A model generated the notes under the pieces. The model made no database searches and had not been told where the DNA came from. It saw only the letters and a program-made list of their open reading frames with translations. The position numbers and the translations under genes are program-made. From Actinomycetota bacterium (GTDB lineage: Bacteria > Actinomycetota > Actinomycetes > Nanopelagicales > Nanopelagicaceae), in the NCBI GenBank assembly GCA_009698445.1, contig WLQG01000001.1, forward strand, positions 1 through 64,000: a DNA stretch of 64,000 bases. Direction: 5' to 3'. Of this stretch, positions 25,770 through 34,248 are shown piece after piece (positions within the stretch are counted from its first letter, which is position 1; every line of letters begins with the position of its first letter).

Positions 25770-26654
25770 TTAATGATTTCTCCTGACTGGAATCCATTTT
25801 AAAAGAACTGAAAATCCAATAGTTGCCATTATTACCATTATGTAGGAAAGCGCCGAAGCGAACCCATACCGGTAGTACACAAATCCGTTTTCAAATGAAT
25901 AAAAGCTCAGAGTTGTTGTCGATCGTCCTGGTCCCCCGAAAGTTAATCCGTAAACCAAATCGAAAGTTCTAAATGAATCGATTCCTCTAAATATTGCGGC
26001 AAACACAACTGCTGATGACACAAGGGGTAGGGTTATGTATCGAATAATTTTTAAAGGTGATGCTCCATCAACACGAGCAGATTCAAATACATCCATCGGC
26101 AGTGCCTGATACCTAGCAAATACAACGACAAATATGAATGGTGTCCACTGCCAGATATCCACAAAAATCAGCGTCCAAAGGGTCCACTTGGGATCAGCTA
26201 GCCAAATCGGTGGGTTATCTATTCCAAAAAGGCCAATAAACCAATTAATCAACCCCCATTGTGGATTAAGAAGGGCCCTCCACATAAGACCAACTACTAC
26301 AGGGTTAAGGATCATGGGAGTAATCAAAATTGCCCTAACAAATTTGGAACCTTTAAGTTTTTGGCCAAAAAAGATTGCCAATGACACGCCGGCTACGACT
26401 TCAACTATTAAAGCAACACCAACCATGACTCCTGTTACAAGGATTGAACTCCAAAAAACTTTATCCGAAAGGATTTCTTTGTAATTGCCTAAACCAAGAA
26501 AATTCCATTTTCCGGCGACTCGATCAAATTCAAAAAAGGAGATTCCTAAACTGTAAAGCAATGGAAATACAGAAAAAAGCCCCAGGTAAACAATTGCAGG
26601 GCCAATTAGTGTTTTAGTTTCATGTCTTAACAGAAAACTTTTTGAATTTGAAAT
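25770..26654 (-). CDS. Carbohydrate ABC transporter permease, MalF type; non-canonical start likely
   Basis: The MalF-type partner permease, with EAA loop ESARVDGASPLKIIRYITLPLVSS. The ORF track starts at a TTG (26559-26561) in the middle of the first membrane helix. The frame is open further upstream and reads RHETKTLIGPAIVYLGLF, which completes that helix. No ATG, GTG or TTG occurs between the TGA at 26667 and that TTG. An ATT at 26652, 9 nt after GAGGG, gives 294 residues, the normal family length, so I use it. An indel or a consensus error is the alternative. The protein assignment is firm, the start is not. Confidence 0.8.
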   Translation of the reverse strand: MSNSKSFLLRHETKTLIGPAIVYLGLFSVFPLLYSLGISFFEFDRVAGKWNFLGLGNYKEILSDKVFWSSILVTGVMVGVALIVEVVAGVSLAIFFGQKLKGSKFVRAILITPMILNPVVVGLMWRALLNPQWGLINWFIGLFGIDNPPIWLADPKWTLWTLIFVDIWQWTPFIFVVVFARYQALPMDVFESARVDGASPLKIIRYITLPLVSSAVVFAAIFRGIDSFRTFDLVYGLTFGGPGRSTTTLSFYSFENGFVYYRYGFASALSYIMVIMATIGFSVLLKWIPVRRNH

Positions 26655-26686
26655 TTTATTTATCCCTCAGTCTTCAGTTACAAGAA

Positions 26687-26723
26687 GTTAACGGACTCTC
26701 CAAATAATGGAGAGTCCGTTAAC
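26687..26723. terminator. Perfect 15-bp hairpin between the binding protein and permease
   Basis: GTTAACGGACTCTCC and its exact complement flank AAATAAT. It begins 13 nt after the binding-protein stop. A T-run is lacking on the minus strand, so partial termination or 3'-end protection is more likely than a full stop. Confidence 0.7.
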
Positions 26724-26735
26724 TACCTTAGTTAT

Positions 26736-28160
26736 TTATGCTAGGTGTCCAGCGCGCTTCAGGATTTTTTCCCATGAAGCTTGAGCATTGGCACAGGCTT
26801 GCTTAGCGGTTTGACTGCCAATGATCGCTAAGTTGAACTCGCGTGCTGCTTCGCCTACTAGTTCGAAGCATTCAGGAATTAACGCGACATCAAGCATCTT
26901 TGCATTTTCCATGGCCTGTCCGGCCACTTTCAAATATGGATACTTCTTGTTTAGAGCTGCGTCAACATAAGTTCCGCGACGATTTGGATCAGTCTGATAC
27001 TTATCGAATTGGTACTTATCGAATTCAGCGCTAGTGATGTACTGCATTACCATCCATGCTGCATCCTTGCGCTTCTGTGGAAGATTCTTTGGAATTCCAA
27101 GACCCCAACCACCGCGAATTGGGCGACCTGAAGTATTTGCATCTCCTGGAATCTGAACCGCACCAATTTTTGAAGCAACCTTTGATGTTGCTGGGTTAAA
27201 TGCTGAACCAGCAATTGTGGACCAGCAAAGCATAAGTGCAACGTCACCACGAGAGAATGCATCAACTGACTCAGTAAAGCCAAATGAACCAACACCCTTA
27301 GGTGAAACTTCAGCACAATCAATCATGTGCTGTACGGCGCGAACAGCTGTAGCACCATTCAAGTTTGGCTTGTAATTCTTTGCACCTGGAGTACCAGACA
27401 TGAGCTTTCCACCCATTGAAGCAAAGCGTGCATACCAGTCAACCAAAATAAGTGAAACATCGTTTGCGGCAATCATGGTTGTGCCTGAAACTCCACCAGT
27501 ATTTAACTTACGTGCAGCGTCAATATAGTCATCCCAGTTCTTAGGAACAGGAATTCCTGCAGCAGCTAGCAAGTCCTTACGGTAGAACATGATTACAGAA
27601 CCAGAGTGCATTCCTGGAATTAAGTAAACATCCTTTCCACCAAATTTATTCTTGGCAACATCATAACGGCTTGTGTAATCAAGTTGGCCCGCAGGAAAAT
27701 CTGCTGGATAATTGTAGGTCGATGCTGTCAGTTCTTTATTTGCAATATAGTCATTTAACTTTGTGAATAATCCTCCGCCAACAACTCCTGAAACTGTAAA
27801 ACCTAAGTTGTCGATGATGTCATACTCTGATGTTGGTGCATGCAAAACAGATTGAATTTTTTCTAACTGTGCTCCAAGAGCTAGCGCAGTTACTTCAACT
27901 TTGATGCCATGCGTCTTTTGAATATAAGAAATCTTGTCTTTAATGCCTTCCTGATCTCTTTCGCCATCAACAAGAAGAATTTTTACTGTAGTACCTGCAA
28001 ATTTCTTTGGGTTGAATGAAGCAGCTGTAGCTGATTCAGCCATCCCGACAGAACTTGCACCAGCAACTGCAGCTGCAGTTGCTCCGACCTTTAGGAAATC
28101 TCTGCGATTAACGCCACTGCTGCTGGAGTCAACGCCGCTTACTCCGTCTTTATCCTTCAT
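26736..28160 (-). CDS. Extracellular sugar-binding protein, Tat-exported
   Basis: A 474-residue family 1 solute-binding protein. The N-terminus has a Tat motif (VNRRDFLKVGA) and an Ala-rich hydrophobic stretch that ends MAESATAASF, with no lipobox Cys. The mature part has the MalE-like hinge pattern, for example VPKNWDDYIDAARKLN and DVALMLCWSTIAGSAF. It is the first gene of an operon with two permeases, two lactonase-like proteins and an SDR. Expression is predicted to be under the LacI operator at 28268. Confidence 0.9.
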   Translation of the reverse strand: MKDKDGVSGVDSSSSGVNRRDFLKVGATAAAVAGASSVGMAESATAASFNPKKFAGTTVKILLVDGERDQEGIKDKISYIQKTHGIKVEVTALALGAQLEKIQSVLHAPTSEYDIIDNLGFTVSGVVGGGLFTKLNDYIANKELTASTYNYPADFPAGQLDYTSRYDVAKNKFGGKDVYLIPGMHSGSVIMFYRKDLLAAAGIPVPKNWDDYIDAARKLNTGGVSGTTMIAANDVSLILVDWYARFASMGGKLMSGTPGAKNYKPNLNGATAVRAVQHMIDCAEVSPKGVGSFGFTESVDAFSRGDVALMLCWSTIAGSAFNPATSKVASKIGAVQIPGDANTSGRPIRGGWGLGIPKNLPQKRKDAAWMVMQYITSAEFDKYQFDKYQTDPNRRGTYVDAALNKKYPYLKVAGQAMENAKMLDVALIPECFELVGEAAREFNLAIIGSQTAKQACANAQASWEKILKRAGHLA

Positions 28161-28246
28161 TTTCGCTCCTATGTCTGAGGTTGATTATCACCATCACCCG
28201 ACCAGCCAATCCCCGCAAGTGAAACTGACAATCTCGTAGTAAATGC

Positions 28247-28275
28247 AAATTAGACCTGCGAAAGGGCTAAGTCAA
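28247..28275 (-). promoter_or_regulatory. Promoter of the transporter-lactonase operon
   Basis: TTGACT, 17 nt, TAATTT on the minus strand. The -35 box lies inside the operator at 28268-28287. The predicted leader before the binding-protein ATG is about 80 nt. Confidence 0.7.
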
Positions 28276-28287
28276 GCGTTTGATTAA
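28268..28287. promoter_or_regulatory. LacI-type operator, third site (TAAGTCAAGCGTTTGATTAA)
   Basis: Matches 16 of 20 positions of the identical sites at 33082 and 36033, with the same central CG and near-palindromic arms. It overlaps the -35 box of the transporter operon, a position that would let the repressor block RNA polymerase. Confidence 0.65.
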
Positions 28288-28314
28288 AGGATTTTGCCTA
28301 TTTTATGCAGGGAT

Positions 28315-29454
28315 CTATTTTAGGCAGGCGCTCGGTATCGCAATCAGGGCACCAAGATCGTCTGAAACCTGCTGTTTCGTTATCCATTCGTAATCTACTA
28401 ACTTGCCTAGGCCGATTGTGGTCGAAAGAGGCTTCATCATCCCATTTTCAATAATGGGTTGTTCTAAACCATCATCCATTGGGTGCACACCTGTTCCAGG
28501 AATTCCCCACTCAATTGGTACATCCTTAAAACCAAAAATAGGAAGTAAGCGCGAATGTAAATGAGGAAACATGTGAGGTGAAACTTTAACCTGTGCTACC
28601 CGTGCACGCTCTAGTGACTTTTTAAGACCAGTGACTCCGCCATTAGTTGTCGCATCGACTCTAATTATGTCTACAGCTTTTGCACTCAGGAGTGCCTCGG
28701 GGTGATAGGAGCCCCCTTGCTCGTCACCCATTGCAACTGGAGTTTTTGAACCTTGTCTAACTCTAGCGACCATTCCTGCATCACCCGGTGGAACTACATC
28801 TTCAATCCAACCCAACTTTAAATCTCTAATTCTTTTTTCAAAATCAAGCACGGCTTCACTAGATCGTAAAACCATATTTATATCAAAGCCCACCCAATCA
28901 TTTGGCGCAGTTTCACGCGCAGCCCTTAGGCGCGCTTCTGAAAGTTCAAGATCTGGAGAAATAGGAATCTTGAATCTATTCCATCCTCGTTTCTGTAAGC
29001 CCTTAATTTGTTCAACAAGTTCGTCGGGCTGCATAGTAGGTGGGTAACCAACTATGGCTGTTGCTGGCAAGTCACAGAGTTCGCCCCCAAGTAATTCTTG
29101 AAATGACCTATTAGTTACCCTCGCAAATGCATCCCAACAAGCGATATCAACTAACGAAAGTGCACGCATTCCTATTCCTGCAGCATGCACGGCATGATTT
29201 GTCCAAAGTGCACCAAAATGCAATTCACTGGGGTTAGCCAGCTCTTTACCCACATAACAAGGAGCAATTGAGCGATGCACGATGGCACTTATTGGCCCAT
29301 CTCGAGTCAAGCCATAAGCAAACCCTGCAGTTCCATCCTCTAAATCCACACGAACAAGCGCAAATTCTCGATGGTCCATAATCCAATTTCCATAAATAAT
29401 TGGGACCGGCAAGATGTGATTGATCGTTGCGACACTTACTTTTGTGATTTTCAT
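28315..29454 (-). CDS. Enolase-superfamily protein (mandelate racemase/sugar-acid dehydratase-like)
   Basis: A 379-residue member of the mandelate racemase/muconate-lactonizing group. Metal ligands can be assigned to Asp in VGFDINMV, Glu in GWIEDVVPP and the Asp-Glu of AMGDEQGG. A His-Asp dyad is suggested by DIIRVDATTNGG and SPHMFPHLH. The usual KxK base motif after strand 2 reads RFKIP, so the second Lys is Pro. Dehydration of an acid sugar is the likely reaction. It ends the operon VOC, MIase-like, E1 beta, E1 alpha, SDR. A paralogue is at 34875. Confidence 0.85.
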   Translation of the reverse strand: MKITKVSVATINHILPVPIIYGNWIMDHREFALVRVDLEDGTAGFAYGLTRDGPISAIVHRSIAPCYVGKELANPSELHFGALWTNHAVHAAGIGMRALSLVDIACWDAFARVTNRSFQELLGGELCDLPATAIVGYPPTMQPDELVEQIKGLQKRGWNRFKIPISPDLELSEARLRAARETAPNDWVGFDINMVLRSSEAVLDFEKRIRDLKLGWIEDVVPPGDAGMVARVRQGSKTPVAMGDEQGGSYHPEALLSAKAVDIIRVDATTNGGVTGLKKSLERARVAQVKVSPHMFPHLHSRLLPIFGFKDVPIEWGIPGTGVHPMDDGLEQPIIENGMMKPLSTTIGLGKLVDYEWITKQQVSDDLGALIAIPSACLK

Positions 29455-29457
29455 ATG

Positions 29458-30255
29458 TTAAGCAATCAGATATCCATCGTCACACATGATGGTGTGACCA
29501 TTAACCAATACCGATGCATCACTACCTAAAAATATTGCCGCTCCGACCAACTCTCTTGGCAAGCCCAACCGGTCTCTAAGCATTCTGCCTTTAATGAAAT
29601 CAGCTGTAATGGATGTAGTTGCGGCAGCTTTTTTTGTGAGTGGAGAGTCCATTAAAGTTGGACCGATCCCGTTAACTCTGACTCCACGTGTTCCCCATTC
29701 TAAAGCAAAGGACTTTGTTAATTGAACTACTCCGCCCTTAGATGCTAAGTAAGCACTTGCAAGTGGGTATGCATTAAAGCCACCGATTGAAGCAATATTT
29801 ATAATGCTTCCCTTTTGCTGCTTCAACATAATGTTTCCAAAAACTTGTCCCGCAAGGTATGTCCCTTTTAAATTTAGATTCAAAATAAAATCTAATTTAT
29901 CTTCTGGAAAATCTTCAGCAGGACTGCGAAAAGCCGTTCCTGCACTATTGACCAAAATATCTACCCTTGAAAAACTCTCTAAGACTTTTAATGAAGCTGC
30001 TGTCAGATCTTCTTTTGAAGTCACGTCACATTTGAAACTCTTAACAGTTCCACCTTGAGAATTTATAACTGACTCAGTTTCCTGCATTCCTTCAGTATTA
30101 ACATCTAAGAGGGCTACTTTTACGCCAACTTGTGCATAGCCCATGGCAATTGCAGCTCCTAAACCGCTACCGCCACCAGTAATAACTGCGACTCGATCCT
30201 GTAAATCAAAAAGGGTCGAGGCATACCCAGCTGGAACCACGTCAGAATCGCTCAT
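29458..30255 (-). CDS. Short-chain dehydrogenase/reductase
   Basis: A 265-residue SDR with the loop TGGGSGLGAAIA, NSAGTAF, Ser in IINIASIGG and the catalytic YLASK. The C-terminal loop ends GHTIMCDDGYLIA. It lies 3 nt after E1 alpha and 3 nt before the enolase-superfamily gene, so it is co-translated with both. It may oxidise the hydroxyl of the 2-keto-3-deoxy acid produced by the dehydratase, as in known diketo pathways for L-fuconate or L-rhamnonate; inference. Confidence 0.9.
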   Translation of the reverse strand: MSDSDVVPAGYASTLFDLQDRVAVITGGGSGLGAAIAMGYAQVGVKVALLDVNTEGMQETESVINSQGGTVKSFKCDVTSKEDLTAASLKVLESFSRVDILVNSAGTAFRSPAEDFPEDKLDFILNLNLKGTYLAGQVFGNIMLKQQKGSIINIASIGGFNAYPLASAYLASKGGVVQLTKSFALEWGTRGVRVNGIGPTLMDSPLTKKAAATTSITADFIKGRMLRDRLGLPRELVGAAIFLGSDASVLVNGHTIMCDDGYLIA

Positions 30256-30258
30256 TTT

Positions 30259-31242
30259 TTAACCTTTCGCGCTTACATGCTGCATTAGTGCACTCAGCTC
30301 TGGTCCATCGCTAGCCAAAACTGTCTTTATGGCTGCGGCAACCCGATTATCAATATCTGATTTCATTGTTTCAAGCTCATTTTCGCTGAGCGCACCTTTT
30401 GAAATCAATTTGCTAGCAGCTATATCTAGGGGATCTCTTTTTTTCCACTCATCTAGCTCACCTGGTGTGCGATACGTGGCTGGGTCAGATCGTGAATGTC
30501 CGCTGTATCGATACGTCTTAGCTTCAATCAGCGAAGGTCCATTTCCAGCTCGAGCAAAATCGACTGCCGACTGAATTGCGTTAATAACGGCATCAACATC
30601 TTGGCCATCTACGATTTCCTTACGCATTGCATAAGAATCAGCTCTGTCAGCTAAATCTGATATCGGTGTACTCAAATTAATGCGTGTGTATTCACCATAA
30701 AGATTATTTTCAATTACAAATATGACAGGCAGTTTAAATATGCTAGCCATATTCAAAGTTTCATGGAATGCCCCAATATTTGTTGAGCCATCTCCAAAGA
30801 TTGTCAGTGCGACTGAGTCATTCTTTTTTAACTTTGCTGCAAGTGCTACACCGGCTGCAACTGGTAACCCAGCACCAACTATTGCAAAGGTTGGCATCAA
30901 CCCAACACTCGCGTCCATCAAGTGCATAGATCCGCCAATGCCACCTGAACAACCAATGACGCGCCCACAAATTTCACCAAGTACGCCTTCGGGAGTGACT
31001 CCAAGGGCAAGGGCTGCTGCATGCCCGCGATAAGTGCACGTCACCACATCCGTAGGTCTTAAAACGCTGGCAATTCCAACTGACACTGCTTCCTGTCCAT
31101 TTGCTAAGTGCGTACTTCCGCGCACGTGCCCATCGTTATAAAGAGTCTGAATGCTTTCTTCTACTGCGCGAATTTCTAACATTCGCTCTAAGCGGCCAAC
31201 CTCTGTGTTTAGCTGACTTCTACGCGTTAATGATGTGACCAT
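30259..31242 (-). CDS. TPP-dependent 2-oxoacid/acetoin dehydrogenase E1, alpha subunit
   Basis: About 327 residues, E1 alpha of the pyruvate/acetoin/branched-chain dehydrogenase family. The TPP motif is GDGSTNIGAFHETLNMASIF to IENN, and the loop YSGHSRSDPATYRT is the conserved flexible segment. I start at the ATG at 31242, overlapping the E1 beta stop by 1 nt with GGAG 6 nt upstream. E1 decarboxylates a 2-oxoacid (or cleaves acetoin) and transfers the acyl unit to a lipoyl arm. No E2 or E3 lies next to it. Confidence 0.9.
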   Translation of the reverse strand: MVTSLTRRSQLNTEVGRLERMLEIRAVEESIQTLYNDGHVRGSTHLANGQEAVSVGIASVLRPTDVVTCTYRGHAAALALGVTPEGVLGEICGRVIGCSGGIGGSMHLMDASVGLMPTFAIVGAGLPVAAGVALAAKLKKNDSVALTIFGDGSTNIGAFHETLNMASIFKLPVIFVIENNLYGEYTRINLSTPISDLADRADSYAMRKEIVDGQDVDAVINAIQSAVDFARAGNGPSLIEAKTYRYSGHSRSDPATYRTPGELDEWKKRDPLDIAASKLISKGALSENELETMKSDIDNRVAAAIKTVLASDGPELSALMQHVSAKG

Positions 31243-32249
31243 TATTTTGCTCCTTCCCACCAAGCAGCGGGGCTTTTACCAGTTTTTAAAAGCTCATTAA
31301 TTTGTGAAACAACGTAGTCAGAGCTCGGTAGATATCTCTTTTCAAGTTCTTGCGCATAAGGGATCGGTGCATCTGGTGAAGTGATTCTGTGTGGAGGAGT
31401 TTTCAATTGTCCCCACAATTTTGATACAACTTCAGAACAAATTTCTGCACCCCAGCCACCTGAATATGAGCTTTCTTCAATGACAACTAGTCTGCCGGTT
31501 TTTGCTACTGATTTCATCACTGCTGATTTGTCCCAAGGGACCAATGTTTGTAAATCAATAATTTCTGCAGACCATTCAGATTGAGATTCCAGCGCAACCT
31601 TGGCTGTTAAAACTGTGCTACCGATTGCAACGATTGTTACATCTGATCCTTCAGTAACTGTACGTGCTTGGCCGATTGGAATAATTCCAGCCTCACCAGT
31701 AATGACATCACCTCGCTCGCCGTACAGACCTTTGTGCTCAAGAATTACAACTGGGTCGTTACTACGAATCGCACTTCTGAGAAGGCCATACATAGATTGT
31801 GGAGTTGAAGGAATTACGAGACTAATTCCAGCATTTCCTCTAAACCATTGATCCAAGATTTGAGAATGCTGACATCCAAATCCCATTCCAGCACCTGCAG
31901 CTGCTCTAATTGTTAAGGGCACTTGATATGCACCTCTAGATAAATATCTAAAAAATGCGCCTTGAGTTGTTAGTTGATCTAAAGCAACTCCAATGAACTC
32001 AATAAACATCATTTCAACGACAGGACGCATGCCCATCGCTGCGGCTCCAACCCCAGCACCAAGAAATGCCATTTCCGAAATCGGTGTATCGATTACCCGG
32101 GTATCCCCAAATTTTTCAATCAATCCTTCAGTGGCTTTAAACGGCCCACCAGATCCAATATCTTCTCCCATAAGGAATACGGTTGGGTCGCTTTCCATTT
32201 CATCGGAAAGGGCTTGAATAACTGCTTGGCGTGTCCGCATGACGGTCAT
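31242..32249 (-). CDS. TPP-dependent 2-oxoacid/acetoin dehydrogenase E1, beta subunit
   Basis: A 335-residue transketolase-like beta subunit. Landmarks are TRQAVIQALSDEMESDPTVFLMGED, DTPISEMAFLGAGVGAAAMGMRPVVE and the C-terminal VVIEESSYSGGWGAE. It overlaps the small isomerase-like gene by 4 nt and E1 alpha by 1 nt. The pair forms an alpha2beta2 E1. The order beta before alpha is the reverse of most pyruvate and acetoin operons. The substrate is probably a 2-oxo acid arising in this island. Confidence 0.92.
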   Translation of the reverse strand: MTVMRTRQAVIQALSDEMESDPTVFLMGEDIGSGGPFKATEGLIEKFGDTRVIDTPISEMAFLGAGVGAAAMGMRPVVEMMFIEFIGVALDQLTTQGAFFRYLSRGAYQVPLTIRAAAGAGMGFGCQHSQILDQWFRGNAGISLVIPSTPQSMYGLLRSAIRSNDPVVILEHKGLYGERGDVITGEAGIIPIGQARTVTEGSDVTIVAIGSTVLTAKVALESQSEWSAEIIDLQTLVPWDKSAVMKSVAKTGRLVVIEESSYSGGWGAEICSEVVSKLWGQLKTPPHRITSPDAPIPYAQELEKRYLPSSDYVVSQINELLKTGKSPAAWWEGAK

Positions 32250-32542
32250 TTGATTTCACCATATCTCTTCGGGTCGTTTGGATGTTCTGCTAAAGGCCAA
32301 ATCTCAGTCTCGAGCCATGGGAAGAATGGCAAACTAGAAATCGCTGCATGCAGTTGCGTTGCATCAGCAGCAACCCAAATACCAACATTAGATTTCTGGC
32401 CAGGTCGTCGCCAAATTTTCTTAATTACGCCTTCATTAGCCAACACGGTTGCGCGGGCACTTTCAGCTTTTGTAAGAGAGGCTAGTAAATCTTTGTCCCC
32501 ATCGGCAGGGTACGTATTCTTAATTAAAACCATAAATTCCAT
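32246..32542 (-). CDS. Muconolactone isomerase-like small protein
   Basis: A 98-residue ferredoxin-like-fold protein of the muconolactone delta-isomerase family (CatC). The start MEFMVLIKN, the central IWRRPGQKSNVGIWV and the end SSLPFFPWLETEIWPLAEHPNDP follow the family closely. I start at 32542, since the track start adds 9 residues that overlap the upstream gene. No other aromatic-degradation genes are seen, so a role on a sugar-derived unsaturated lactone is more likely than beta-ketoadipate chemistry. Confidence 0.8.
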   Translation of the reverse strand: MEFMVLIKNTYPADGDKDLLASLTKAESARATVLANEGVIKKIWRRPGQKSNVGIWVAADATQLHAAISSLPFFPWLETEIWPLAEHPNDPKRYGEIK

Positions 32543-32546
32543 AATT

Positions 32547-33020
32547 TCACTCGCCCTTATATTCGCCAAATGAGGTTGAACTTTGAATCAACTCCACCCG
32601 AACACCATCAGGATCAATCATGTAAATTGCCCGTCCGCCCTTGTTTGGTCCAATCGTTGGAGTTACAGGAGTAGAGACACTTTTCACGCCTTTCTTTGTT
32701 AACTCCTTGAACCACTCATCGACATCATCGACAAAAAAAGCAATGTGAGCGATACCTGGGTTGGCATTTCCATGATCTATATCCTTCAAATCCACATTCC
32801 CATATTCAAGTAGTTCTAAAAAAACATCTACGCCTGGCATTTTTAAAATCGTAGCGTTGAGGTCAACATCCGGATAGCCGGTCAATACACCTATGTACTC
32901 TGCTTGTGGATTCCAGGAAAACACTTCTTCAAATCCGAGAAGCTCTTTATAAAATTTAGTTGATTCTCGCAACGACTTTACAGAGATACCTGTGTGATGC
33001 GCTTTGGTTATCTGGGCCAA
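32547..33020 (-). CDS. VOC-family (glyoxalase/bleomycin-resistance fold) protein
   Basis: A VOC metalloenzyme-like protein of about 157 residues with two beta-alpha-beta-beta-beta units. AHHTGISVKSLRESTKFYKELLGF starts the first and GIAHIAFFVDDVDEWFKEL the second; YMIDPDGVRVELIQ ends it. Likely metal ligands are the early His and late Glu. The ORF-track start at 33089 lies inside the -35 box of the promoter, so I place the start at TTG 33020, 8 nt after AAGGGG. It is the first gene of a LacI-controlled operon. Epimerase, isomerase and dioxygenase functions are all possible. Confidence 0.83.
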   Translation of the reverse strand: MAQITKAHHTGISVKSLRESTKFYKELLGFEEVFSWNPQAEYIGVLTGYPDVDLNATILKMPGVDVFLELLEYGNVDLKDIDHGNANPGIAHIAFFVDDVDEWFKELTKKGVKSVSTPVTPTIGPNKGGRAIYMIDPDGVRVELIQSSTSFGEYKGE

Positions 33021-33060
33021 CTTTAATTCCCCTTCTTCAGCAGCTTTTCGAGCGTTCCCA

Positions 33061-33089
33061 AGGCTATGTGAGGTCGCTAGGTTAGTCAA
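33061..33089 (-). promoter_or_regulatory. Promoter of the VOC-E1 operon
   Basis: TTGACT, 17 nt, TAGCCT on the minus strand, with the -35 inside the operator. The predicted RNA start lies about 34 nt before the TTG at 33020. Confidence 0.7.
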
Positions 33090-33101
33090 CCGATTGACTA
33101 A
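33082..33101. promoter_or_regulatory. LacI-type operator TTAGTCAACCGATTGACTAA (site 1)
   Basis: A 20-bp near-perfect palindrome with a central CG pair, identical in all 20 positions to the site at 36033. It lies between the end of the LacI gene and the first gene of the E1 operon. Confidence 0.8.
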
Positions 33102-33107
33102 AATTAT

Positions 33108-34154
33108 TTAGCGCTTCGGTTTTCCCGTGGAATCTCGGGCCACTAACACCGGCGGAGTATCCACAATCAGATGGCCAGGTGATCCTCCACCAATGATTCT
33201 GAGCAGTAAATCTACAGACTGGCTACCCATCTCAACTGTAGGCAAATGAACTGTGGTTAAGGAGGGCGATAAATAATTTGCAATATCGCTATCGTGCAAT
33301 GCTGCAACCCTCACATTATTAGGAATATCTACGCCTAGTTCATGGGCTGCGCGAATAAATCCGATTCCCATCATAATTGTCGAGGCAAATACTGCGTCTG
33401 GTTTGACCTTCTTTGACAGTAGTTCTAGGCCGGCTTCTCTTCCAGCTTCCATTCCCCAAGAATTTTTTTCGATAACCGTATGTTTGAGTTTGTTTCTTGC
33501 TGCTGCACTTTCAAAACCCTTACGACGTCGTTGTGCCGTATCGATAATTTGTGGGCCGAATATACCCGCAATGGACTTAGTACCAAATTGAGCTAGATGA
33601 TCAACTGCAAGTGATGCCCCCAGTTCATCGTTCACAGTTACACTTGCCGAGACACCTTTAACACGACGATTTACCATGACTACAGATTTATAGTGATCAA
33701 GGATTTCTTTCTTTAGAAATGTATCGGAAAGAGTGCCTGAAGCAATTAAAAGACCATCTACTTGCCCTCGTTCAAGTAAATCTGTGAATGTTTTTTCAGA
33801 ATCACCTTCAGCATGATCTCCAATTAAAATTCCATATCCGAGATCTTTACACCTCTGCTCTACGCCCGTAATTATTGCTGAATACATGGGATTGGCCATA
33901 TCAGGAAGCAGAAGGCCAATCATCTGCGTGCGGGCGGTTTTCAACATTCTCGCCGCTGAATTAGCTCTATAACCTAACTCTTGAACGGCATCTAAAACTC
34001 GCTGACGCGTTGCTGGCGATGCACTCGCTTTGGGGTCATTATTAACAATTCGTGAAACAAGGCTGGGATCTACTTTAGCAATGCGAGCAACATCTCTAAT
34101 TGTCGCGCGTACTTGCTTTACATCGCTCGCTTTTTCGCTCTTTGGCGTCGCCAC
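33108..34154 (-). CDS. LacI-family transcriptional repressor
   Basis: A regulator of about 348 residues. The HTH (ATIRDVARIAKVDPSLVSRIVNND) lies near residues 15-38 and the hinge helix in RVLDAVQELGYRANSAARML. The sugar-binding core (QMIGLLLPDMANPMYSAII, ending in LTTVHLPTVEMG) follows. I prefer the GTG at 34154 behind AGAGGG over the GTG at 34175; both are possible. The 20-bp palindromes at 33082, 36033 and 28268 have the central CG expected for LacI operators and are its likely targets. Confidence 0.9.
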   Translation of the reverse strand: MATPKSEKASDVKQVRATIRDVARIAKVDPSLVSRIVNNDPKASASPATRQRVLDAVQELGYRANSAARMLKTARTQMIGLLLPDMANPMYSAIITGVEQRCKDLGYGILIGDHAEGDSEKTFTDLLERGQVDGLLIASGTLSDTFLKKEILDHYKSVVMVNRRVKGVSASVTVNDELGASLAVDHLAQFGTKSIAGIFGPQIIDTAQRRRKGFESAAARNKLKHTVIEKNSWGMEAGREAGLELLSKKVKPDAVFASTIMMGIGFIRAAHELGVDIPNNVRVAALHDSDIANYLSPSLTTVHLPTVEMGSQSVDLLLRIIGGGSPGHLIVDTPPVLVARDSTGKPKR

Positions 34155-34248
34155 AATTCTTGCCCTCTGTTTCACCTATTTATTCACAAGGATTGTAATA
34201 TACGGCACACCATGGGGAAAGGCCCTATCAATCTTGATTTGAGGAATT

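Noticed and set aside
31243-31263. Seven-codon extension of E1 alpha from the ORF track
   Set aside because: It lies inside the E1 beta gene; the ATG at 31242 has GGAG at good spacing and a TAATG junction.
33021-33089. N-terminal extension of the VOC protein from the ORF track (TTG at 33089)
   Set aside because: That codon lies in the operator/-35 box, upstream of the predicted transcript start.
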